DNA of 10,013 nt from an uncultured Clostridia bacterium. GTDB taxonomy: Bacteria > Bacillota > Clostridia > Oscillospirales > Ruminococcaceae. How positions within the stretch are numbered: the first letter of the stretch is position 1; each line of letters begins with the position of its first letter. The stretch is taken from NCBI GenBank assembly GCA_947165805.1, contig CAMVBT010000068.1, positions 1 through 10,013 of the forward strand. Reading direction: 5' to 3'. The notes beneath the pieces were generated by a model. The model did no database searches. It saw only the letters and a list, made by a program, of their open reading frames with translations, and was not told the origin of the DNA. Positions 1 to 5,409 of the stretch are shown piece by piece. Both the position numbers and the translations under genes were made by a program.

Positions 1-2305
1 TCGCTATATCCTCGGTCTTGCCGCTGTTGTAGGTGACGCGGAGCATACCGCCGGTGAGGTCTATGGCGTCATCGAGGAAGTATGCGGTCTTGGCGGGAGC
101 GCTCAGCACCTCGAGCTTGGTAGCTGCGAGAGCCGTAACGTTAACCGTGAATGTCGCCGTCTTTTCGCCGTAGGTAACGGTAATGGTCTGACGTCCGGAA
201 GCATTCTTGTCATAGCCGGAGATCATGTCGTCCGTCATATCTATGATCTTTGAAGTGCCGTCCTCAAAGATGACCTTTACCTTACCGCCGGTCACGTCGA
301 GATCGTCGCCGGTATAGTATGCCGTCTTTGTGGGGTTGCTGCTTATGCTTATCGACTTTACTGCGCCGAGGACAAGCCTGAACATTTCCGTATGGCCCTG
401 TCCGCAGTCATAGAAGTATTCAACGGTGTCGCCGGTAAAGTTTATCAGGGACTCTGTCGTGCTGTCGTAATCCGCGCCGTCCCAGCCGGAGGCCTTGGCG
501 GGATCAAAGCCCGGAAGAGCGGAAAGCGCAAAGGAACCGACAACTCCGCCTATGTTGTATTCGTTGTTCACGCACGCGAGATTTGTAAGCAGCGGATTAT
601 TCGAGAGATCGAGACAGGTAAGCTGGTTATGCGAGCAGTCGAGTATCTCAAGAGCGGTATTCTTGCTTACATCAAGCGTCTTTAAAAGGTTAACGTCAAA
701 GGAAAGCTGTGTAAGAGCCGTATTCTTTGTTACGTCAAGAGTCGGGATCTTGTTGTCTCCGCAGTCAAGTATCTTGAGAGCGGTGTTCTTGCTGACATCA
801 ATGGAAGTCAGCTTGTTTGTGCGCAGGCGGAGCTCCCGGAGAAGCGTGCACTTGCTCACGTTTATGCTGCTGAGCTGGTTGTCCTCGCCGGAAGCCCTCA
901 CGAGCTTGGTGTTCGCGGTCAGGTCGAGCGAGGTGAGCTTGTTGCCGGAGCAGCAAAGGTCAGTGAGAGCGGTGTTATTTGAAAGATCGAGCGCCGTGAG
1001 GCTGTTCCCGGAGCAGTCAAGTGTTTTGAGCGCCGTGAACTTCTCGATGCCGCCGAACTTGGTAATGCTCATTCCTGCTACTGTGATTTCTGTAACCGCC
1101 GCTATCTCATCGTCGGTGAGAGCCTTGTTGCCGTCGGTGTCTATCACAGCGAGGATATAGTTCCTGAACGCAGCGTCCGGGAAATTGGCGGCATTTACGG
1201 GAAGCGCGTAGGGCTGCACTGTATCATATATGCAGACAGGCATAACTATGCCATCCCAGAATGAATCATACTTGTGGCTGGTGCCGCCGTCGAGCGTCTG
1301 GAATGTGGCATAGCTCTTGTTGATCCAGTCATTGTCGTATGTCGAGCCTATGTCCGCCCATGTGAGGTCGAGCTGATACCAGTTGCCGTAAAGCTTTATA
1401 GCGTTCCATGCATGGCCGATGCTGTCAACATAAACGCAGTCAAGACCGGCGGCGTTCATCATGAACGCGGTCAGCATCGCATAGCCCGCGCATACGGTCG
1501 TCTTGCGCAGGACACCGCTTATAAGGCTCTGGTCAAAGCTTAAGAGGTCATCGTTGCCGTTCACGGCTTCGTCATCGTACACAAGGTACTTGACGATCTT
1601 ATCTATAAGGTACATTTCCCTTTCGACCTCGTCGCCAAGTGCCTTTGCACCGGGCAGCCAGTCGTTGGCAAGTGCGTCGATAGCCTGCTGTGCAGCCTTT
1701 CTTTCCGAATACAGTCTGTAGTTGTGACCATAACGGTTCACAAACTGCAGATAGAAATAACTGGCGCCGTTCCAACCATAACCGTTGGAAAGGAAGTAGT
1801 ACTGCGGGTTTTCGGAACGGAATGCCCAGAATATGCTCTCGGCCCGATCCAGCGTAAGACCGGCATAGCTGACCTTTCCGACCAGATACTCAATATCGCC
1901 GCCGCCGTAATCCACGAACTCGGAATAGTCGGTCGTACTGCCGAAAATAGCTTCGCAGGCGTTCTTCATTCCGGTATAGAATGTCTTTTCCGCCGAGTTT
2001 AACGTGCTGTAAAAGTAACTGCACGAGTATGTATACGCCGTGCCTCTGTTCGTGCTGACGGACACGGGTCTCTGCGCCAGAGCTTCATCTGCCGCTTTGG
2101 CCGCGCTGTCGGAGACTTCTCTGCCCTGCGGGCCTATTCTGTCGCCCGTCGGCAGGAGTTCGCCGGAAGGAAGGGTCATAGCTTCGTAACTGTCACCCGG
2201 GTAAGCGGTGCTTTCGTTCTCATAGGCGCCGGCTGTACCGACTGCCATGCTGAGAGCAAGGGCAAGTGACAGGAAGCAGGATAATAAACGTTTTCCGAAC
2301 TTCAT
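1..2305 (-). CDS. Secreted transglutaminase-like / leucine-rich repeat / bacterial Ig-like protein, C-terminus beyond window
   Basis: An open frame of 768 codons runs without a stop from an ATG at 2305 to the left edge. The start follows AGGAGGT by 5 nt and opens a classic signal peptide (MKFGKR, then a hydrophobic core, likely cut after AGA at residue 27). Residues about 80-250 form a region often found before such domains (motif ENPQYYFL). A transglutaminase-like core follows, with C272 in VCAGYAM, H298 in GHAWNAI and D313 in QLDLTW, so the catalytic triad looks intact. Next come an FPDAAFRNYI element with an EF-hand-like loop (D389-E400), eight 21-residue leucine-rich repeats (423-590), and two bacterial Ig-like group 3 modules (about 647-725, and 726 onward, cut by the edge). 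The protein is probably exported and surface-attached or released. Whether it crosslinks, cleaves or only binds protein cannot be told. It has its own promoter, and its base composition looks less GC-rich than the neighbouring operons. Confidence 0.9.
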   Translation of the reverse strand, partial: MKFGKRLLSCFLSLALALSMAVGTAGAYENESTAYPGDSYEAMTLPSGELLPTGDRIGPQGREVSDSAAKAADEALAQRPVSVSTNRGTAYTYSCSYFYSTLNSAEKTFYTGMKNACEAIFGSTTDYSEFVDYGGGDIEYLVGKVSYAGLTLDRAESIFWAFRSENPQYYFLSNGYGWNGASYFYLQFVNRYGHNYRLYSERKAAQQAIDALANDWLPGAKALGDEVEREMYLIDKIVKYLVYDDEAVNGNDDLLSFDQSLISGVLRKTTVCAGYAMLTAFMMNAAGLDCVYVDSIGHAWNAIKLYGNWYQLDLTWADIGSTYDNDWINKSYATFQTLDGGTSHKYDSFWDGIVMPVCIYDTVQPYALPVNAANFPDAAFRNYILAVIDTDGNKALTDDEIAAVTEITVAGMSITKFGGIEKFTALKTLDCSGNSLTALDLSNNTALTDLCCSGNKLTSLDLTANTKLVRASGEDNQLSSINVSKCTLLRELRLRTNKLTSIDVSKNTALKILDCGDNKIPTLDVTKNTALTQLSFDVNLLKTLDVSKNTALEILDCSHNQLTCLDLSNNPLLTNLACVNNEYNIGGVVGSFALSALPGFDPAKASGWDGADYDSTTESLINFTGDTVEYFYDCGQGHTEMFRLVLGAVKSISISSNPTKTAYYTGDDLDVTGGKVKVIFEDGTSKIIDMTDDMISGYDKNASGRQTITVTYGEKTATFTVNVTALAATKLEVLSAPAKTAYFLDDAIDLTGGMLRVTYNSGKTEDIA
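536..1039 (-). repeat. Eight tandem 63-bp units encoding 21-residue leucine-rich repeats
   Basis: Inside the secreted-protein gene, residues 423-590 divide into eight units of exactly 21 residues with no insertions. The consensus is NTALxxLDCSxNxLTxLDVSK. Units 3 (465-485) and 8 (570-590) are the most diverged. Cysteine recurs at unit position 9 in five units (C431, C452, C515, C557, C578), consistent with a buried ladder of a solenoid. The DNA copies differ at many silent positions, so the array is old and not a freshly expanded satellite. The solenoid probably supplies a binding surface. Confidence 0.85.
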
Positions 2306-2310
2306 ATTTT

Positions 2311-2317
2311 ACCTCCT
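2311..2317 (-). promoter_or_regulatory. Ribosome binding site of the secreted-protein gene
   Basis: The minus strand reads AGGAGGT, then AAAAT, then ATG at 2305. This is a full-consensus Shine-Dalgarno sequence at ideal spacing and fixes the start at a codon that opens a convincing signal peptide. Confidence 0.9.
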
Positions 2318-2331
2318 GATAGTGTTGTTAC

Positions 2332-2347
2332 CGTGCCGGACGGCACG
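2332..2347 (-). other. Small inverted repeat in the leader of the secreted-protein mRNA
   Basis: The arms CGTGCCG and CGGCACG are separated by GA, a perfect 7-bp dyad (6 bp with a tetraloop as RNA). It lies about 15 nt upstream of the ribosome binding site and downstream of the predicted transcription start. No U-run follows, so it is not an obvious terminator. It could stabilise the leader or bind a regulator; no function is shown. Confidence 0.45.
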
Positions 2348-2379
2348 ATAAAGTTCAGAGTTTATAAAACCACATAGTA

Positions 2380-2408
2380 ATTATATCACAAAAACGAAAA
2401 AAAATCAA
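2380..2408 (-). promoter_or_regulatory. Predicted sigma-A promoter of the secreted-protein gene
   Basis: On the minus strand, TTGATT (2403-2408) and TATAAT (2380-2385) are separated by 17 bp, with TGA directly before the -10 giving an extended -10. A start near 2373 would give a leader of about 68 nt. The -35 lies only about 20 bp beyond the sdhB stop. The 2306-2428 gap holds this promoter, the leader hairpin and an A/T tract, and no gene that I can see. Confidence 0.75.
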
Positions 2409-2428
2409 GCCGCTTTTTGCCGAAAATA

Positions 2429-3118
2429 TCAATCCCTGCTTCTGGCAAGCCGTTTCCATATTGCCGCCGCGTTGGAGGCGACGAGGAGGCGCTCGGTGTC
2501 TATGCCGGCAGGGCAGATATCGCGGCACGAAAGCGATCTCCCGCAGCCGCGGTAGAAGCGTTCGTTATACGCTCCGTACAGTCGTTTCCTGTCGGAGCCC
2601 TGCGCTTCGGATATCAGCCGCGCGGCAGATGCGAGAGCCGCCGCCCCGAAAAACTCCCCCCCGGCGTAGAAATTCGGGCATACCTCAAGGCAGCAGCCGC
2701 ACCGCAGACACCGCGACGCGTCGTAGGCGCTGCCCGTGCTGTCCGGACCCGCGTCCTCCGTCAGCCATGCCCCGAGCTTTTTCAGGTCGTCGAAGATCAC
2801 GCTGCGGTCAACGATCAGATCGCGCACGACCGGGAATTTTTTCAGCGGCTCAAGAGTTATGACTCCGCCGGGAAAGTCTTTCAGCCGGACGTCACAGGCG
2901 AGCTTCGGCAGCCCGTTTATCCGCATCGCGCAGGCTCCGCATTTCTTCTGCCCGCAGCTGTGCTCCCACGACACCGGATCGTCCGCGAGCAGTTCCGCGT
3001 TGATGTATTTCAGCGCCTCGGCGACCGTAGTGTCCGTATCCCGGTCGTATATGACCGTCTGGGTGTACGGCGGGTCGGAAGCGCTCCGTCTGCGCAGTAT
3101 CTCAAATTTTACAGCCAT
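2429..3118 (-). CDS. sdhB: Succinate dehydrogenase/fumarate reductase iron-sulfur subunit
   Basis: This 229-residue subunit carries electrons between the flavoprotein and the membrane cytochrome on the cytoplasmic side. All cluster ligands are visible. The N-terminal ferredoxin domain has C55, C60, C63 and C75 for [2Fe-2S], the spacing known from E. coli FrdB. The C-terminal domain has C137, C140, C143 and C147 (ending CP) and C192, C198 and C202 (ending CP), the usual set for one [4Fe-4S] and one [3Fe-4S] cluster. The start at 3118 is chosen over an in-frame ATG at 3145 because AGGGAG lies 6 nt upstream and the gene then begins one base after the sdhA stop, giving translational coupling. It is the last gene of the operon. 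The symbol frdB would be equally fitting. Confidence 0.95.
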   Translation of the reverse strand: MAVKFEILRRRSASDPPYTQTVIYDRDTDTTVAEALKYINAELLADDPVSWEHSCGQKKCGACAMRINGLPKLACDVRLKDFPGGVITLEPLKKFPVVRDLIVDRSVIFDDLKKLGAWLTEDAGPDSTGSAYDASRCLRCGCCLEVCPNFYAGGEFFGAAALASAARLISEAQGSDRKRLYGAYNERFYRGCGRSLSCRDICPAGIDTERLLVASNAAAIWKRLARSRD

Positions 3119-3119
3119 T

Positions 3120-4688
3120 TCATTCTCCCTGCCCGACAGCTTCAAAAGTTATCCTCACGCGCTCATCGCGGAATTGCGCTGCCGTCGTGCCGCGAAAGCC
3201 CTCAAATGTCTCCGGGAAATCCTCCCGGTAATGCGCGCCGCGGCTCTCCATACGTCCGAGCGCCGAATAGAGCATCGCCTCGGCAAGCGCCTTCTTCGCG
3301 CGTTCGGCCTCGTTCTCATAGCCGAGCATCTGCACGCTTTCGAGGGCGGTGCGTATGCCGCTGTCGTTGCGCACTATGCCGAGCCCCTCGCGCAGCATAT
3401 AGCCGAGACTCGCGGAAAAAGCGTCCGACGGCTCACAGTCAAGCTGGTCGTGTCCGCTGAAGACCGCGTCCGTCATGCGGGGCCTGCTCCTGTACTCATA
3501 AACGCTCTGCGCGGCGGTCATACCTCCGAACAGCGCACCCAGCACAGAGTTGCCGCCGAGACGGTTCGCCCCGTGATAGATGCACGCGCACTCCCCCGCC
3601 GCGTACAGTCCGCGCAGGTTCGTTTCGTGGCGCGCGTTGACGTGGATGCCGCCCATGAAGTAGTGTATCCCCGGCTCCACCGGTACGGGCTCCGCCGCCG
3701 GGTCGAGCGACAGGTAGTGTATGATCTCTTCCCGCAGGTCGGAGAGTTTATGCTCCCATGTTTCGCCGGGAATGCCCGTCATATCGAGGAATGTCTTCGC
3801 CCCGCCGCGCAGCTCGGAATACATCTCGCGCGACACCACATCGCGCGGCATCAGGTTTTTGAGCGTCGGATAGCGTTCCTCCATGAAATAGCTGCGCACG
3901 CCGTCCTTCTCCGAGAAGAGCCTGCCGCCCTCGCCGCGCGCCGCTTCGCTCACAAGGCAGCGCTTGCCGGGTATGCCGACGGTAGTGGGGTGGTACTGTA
4001 TCATCTCAAGATTCGCTAACTTCACGCCCTGCATGAACAGCACCGCCGCCGCCATGCCGCTGTTGTCCGAAGTGCCGGTGGTGACGCCCGGGAAGAAGCC
4101 GTTCAGACCTCCGCAGGCGGCAATAACAGCCCCGGCGCAGTCGTAAAGCCTGCCGCCGTAGTCGTCGCGGACGCGCACTCCGGCGCATACTCCGTCCGTT
4201 ATCAGCAGGCGTATCATCGTGTGGTGCGGCAGGCGCTCCACAAGGCCGGCCGCTTCGTATCTTCTCACCGCGTCGATGAGCGCGGTCATTATCATCTTGC
4301 CCGTGCTGCTCTGCGCGAAGGCTGTGCGCTTTTTCTTCTGCCCCCCGAAGCTGCGGAGCATCAGGCTCCCGTCGGGGTTTCGGCTGAACGGCACGCCTGC
4401 CGCCGCGAGCCTTTCCACGATGCCGGGAGCCCCGTCCGTCAGGGCTTTTACAGCCACCGGGTCGGCAAGGTATGCCCCGCCGCGCATAGTTTCCTCGAAG
4501 TGCAGATCCCGCGTATCGTCCTCGCCCATGGTATCGAGAGCGGCGTTTATCCCGCCCTCGGCAAGCACCGACTGTGCGCGCTCCGAAGGCTGCCGCGATA
4601 TCAGGCGGGTGTGTATGCCCTTCTCCGCCAGAGTGAGCGCCGCCGAGAGCCCCGCAAGCCCCGCGCCGATAATGTTTATCACCTTCAT
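3120..4688 (-). CDS. sdhA: Succinate dehydrogenase/fumarate reductase flavoprotein subunit (non-covalent FAD type)
   Basis: This 522-residue subunit interconverts fumarate and succinate at FAD. The dinucleotide motif GAGLAG begins at G8. Active-site regions of the family are present: FGGQKKKRT (F114), QYHPTT (H233), EAARGEGG (R251), PRDVVSR (R282), IHYFMGG (H342) and GANRLGGNS (R376). The usual covalent-FAD histidine is replaced by Q39 in RAQSVLAEGG, so FAD is probably held non-covalently. L-aspartate oxidase also lacks that His, but it has Glu where this protein has F114, and here sdhB and sdhC flank the gene. The protein is about 80 residues shorter than E. coli FrdA, mainly at the C-terminus. 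The ATG at 4688 overlaps the sdhC stop as ATGA; an upstream in-frame extension to 4868 is rejected because it lies inside sdhC and precedes the FAD motif. Fumarate reduction is the inferred main direction. The symbol frdA would be equally fitting. Confidence 0.93.
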   Translation of the reverse strand: MKVINIIGAGLAGLSAALTLAEKGIHTRLISRQPSERAQSVLAEGGINAALDTMGEDDTRDLHFEETMRGGAYLADPVAVKALTDGAPGIVERLAAAGVPFSRNPDGSLMLRSFGGQKKKRTAFAQSSTGKMIMTALIDAVRRYEAAGLVERLPHHTMIRLLITDGVCAGVRVRDDYGGRLYDCAGAVIAACGGLNGFFPGVTTGTSDNSGMAAAVLFMQGVKLANLEMIQYHPTTVGIPGKRCLVSEAARGEGGRLFSEKDGVRSYFMEERYPTLKNLMPRDVVSREMYSELRGGAKTFLDMTGIPGETWEHKLSDLREEIIHYLSLDPAAEPVPVEPGIHYFMGGIHVNARHETNLRGLYAAGECACIYHGANRLGGNSVLGALFGGMTAAQSVYEYRSRPRMTDAVFSGHDQLDCEPSDAFSASLGYMLREGLGIVRNDSGIRTALESVQMLGYENEAERAKKALAEAMLYSALGRMESRGAHYREDFPETFEGFRGTTAAQFRDERVRITFEAVGQGE

Positions 4689-5233
4689 GTCTGCCACCCC
4701 GCGAAATATATGATGAACGCGGCGCCGGACACTATCAGCACTGCCGAAAGGACGACAGCCGTGACGGTCAGTACGCCTTTCCCGGCATTGAAGCCGAACG
4801 ACTGCGCGAGCGGCTTTATGTTCACGGACAGGTGCAGCATCAGAGCCGCCGCAAGTATCAGATCGCACAGCAGCAGCGGCAGCGTGTATGTCCGCGGGAT
4901 ATAACTGCCGTCCACGGTCTCACCGGTCATTCCGAAAATATGGGCGGCAAGCAGCAGTATCAGAGCGTACCCGCTTATGCGCCTGAGCCAGAACAGCCTG
5001 TTCTCGCGGAAATAGCCCGCTCCGGAGCGCTTTTGCGCTGTCAGTGTATCGACAGTCAGCTTTATGCCGACAATGATATGCAGACCCGTGAGTATGGCAA
5101 GTATTATCGAAGGCAGTGCGGCAGACAGCGGACTGAACTCCGTGAGCCCTGTCAGCAGCCCGCTTCCGGCGAGCGCGTGATACAAAAACAGCCCGATCAT
5201 GATAACGCTCAGGACAGCGTTGAATTTCCGCAT
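4685..5233 (-). CDS. sdhC: Cytochrome b membrane-anchor subunit of succinate dehydrogenase/fumarate reductase
   Basis: This 182-residue protein has five hydrophobic helices at about 5-22, 41-62, 85-104, 117-138 and 153-177. One histidine lies in each of the first four: H19 (FLYHAL), H52 (GLHIIV), H98 (AAHIFG) and H134 (LMLHLS). The order and rough spacing match the four axial ligands of the two-heme, five-helix type B anchors (Bacillus subtilis SdhC, Wolinella FrdC). The likely pairs are H52/H134 and H19/H98. Its role would be to anchor SdhA/SdhB and exchange electrons with quinone. Identification rests on topology, these histidines and its place directly before sdhA. The start at 5233 is preferred to an ATG at 5248 because GAGGTG lies 7 nt upstream; the earlier start lacks a good ribosome site. 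Its stop overlaps the sdhA start by 4 nt. Confidence 0.85.
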   Translation of the reverse strand: MRKFNAVLSVIMIGLFLYHALAGSGLLTGLTEFSPLSAALPSIILAILTGLHIIVGIKLTVDTLTAQKRSGAGYFRENRLFWLRRISGYALILLLAAHIFGMTGETVDGSYIPRTYTLPLLLCDLILAAALMLHLSVNIKPLAQSFGFNAGKGVLTVTAVVLSAVLIVSGAAFIIYFAGWQT

Positions 5234-5240
5234 CTGCGCA

Positions 5241-5246
5241 CACCTC
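5241..5246 (-). promoter_or_regulatory. Ribosome binding site deciding the sdhC start
   Basis: GAGGTG on the minus strand lies 7 nt before the ATG at 5233. The alternative ATG at 5248 has no purine-rich site at a suitable distance and would add only five residues (MRCAQ), so the later start is more likely. Confidence 0.55.
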
Positions 5247-5271
5247 ATTTCCGTTTGTTCTCACTTACAGT

Positions 5272-5301
5272 ATTATACCACCAGCAAAGCCCTCTTGTCA
5301 A
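5272..5301 (-). promoter_or_regulatory. Predicted strong sigma-A promoter of sdhCAB
   Basis: On the minus strand there is a perfect TTGACA (5296-5301) and a perfect TATAAT (5272-5277), separated by 18 bp, with TGG just before the -10 giving an extended -10. A start near 5265 would leave a leader of about 32 nt. This is the closest match to consensus in the window and implies high basal expression unless repressed. Confidence 0.85.
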
Positions 5302-5346
5302 TCTTGCGGAGCCGGAGAAAAAAACAGAAAAATTTTGTCAGGTATA

Positions 5347-5375
5347 TGGATTTTCGGCCCGGAATGTTGTATAAT
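5347..5375 (+). promoter_or_regulatory. Predicted promoter of leuACDB
   Basis: A perfect TATAAT lies at 5370-5375. At 17-bp spacing the -35 is a poor TGGATT (5347-5352), matching consensus at three of six positions, so the promoter may need an activator or be weak. A start near 5382 gives a leader of only about 24 nt, too short for a T-box or a classical leucine attenuator. Confidence 0.65.
5352..5364. promoter_or_regulatory. Imperfect palindrome in the leu promoter spacer, possible operator
   Basis: The 13-bp sequence TTTCGGCCCGGAA is a dyad around its central C with one mismatched pair. It lies between the -35 and -10 positions of the leu promoter, where a bound repressor would block RNA polymerase. 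No known regulator site is recognised, and a dyad this short can arise by chance. Confidence 0.25.
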
Positions 5376-5385
5376 GGAGATACAG

Positions 5386-5409
5386 ATGAAAACGGGAGGT
5401 CTCCGATGA
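5386..5409 (+). CDS. Possible seven-codon leader ORF before leuA
   Basis: ATG at 5386 opens a reading frame encoding MKTGGLR, and its TGA shares bases with the leuA ATG (ATGA at 5406-5409). GGAGA (5376-5380) lies 5 nt before it, but the predicted transcription start near 5382 would leave most of that site outside the mRNA. It contains a single leucine codon, much weaker than classical leu leader peptides. It also spans the leuA ribosome site, so translation could influence leuA initiation. This could easily be chance. Confidence 0.15.
   Translation: MKTGGLR

Noticed and set aside
536..1039. CRISPR-like regular spacing
   Set aside because: The period is coding throughout, with no identical repeats separated by unique spacers.
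495..1160. A 221-codon plus-strand frame with repeated segments
   Set aside because: Its periodicity is the complement of the 63-bp leucine-rich repeat units coded on the minus strand.
2390..2428. Intrinsic terminator after sdhB
   Set aside because: An eight-T run exists on the minus strand but only a 3-bp AAG/CTT stem precedes it; the tract lies mostly in the downstream promoter spacer.
2417..4019. Long plus-strand frames of 347 and 427 codons opposite sdhB and sdhA
   Set aside because: They overlap two genes with complete cofactor motifs, overlap each other in different frames, and are Arg/Pro/Ser-rich without domains or ribosome sites.
3120..4688. L-aspartate oxidase (NadB) as an alternative for the flavoprotein
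   Set aside because: Length and non-covalent FAD would fit, but FGG with F114 replaces the NadB-type Glu, and the gene overlaps a cytochrome gene and abuts an iron-sulfur subunit gene.
5249..5405. T-box or other long riboswitch leader for the leu operon
   Set aside because: With the -10 at 5370-5375 the leader is only about 24 nt, and I see no T-box consensus or specifier stem in the gap.
5199..5405. Upstream extension of leuA, with in-frame starts as far as 5199
   Set aside because: The extension covers the -10 element and the sdhC start, is not LeuA-like, and the ATG at 5406 has a strong ribosome site.
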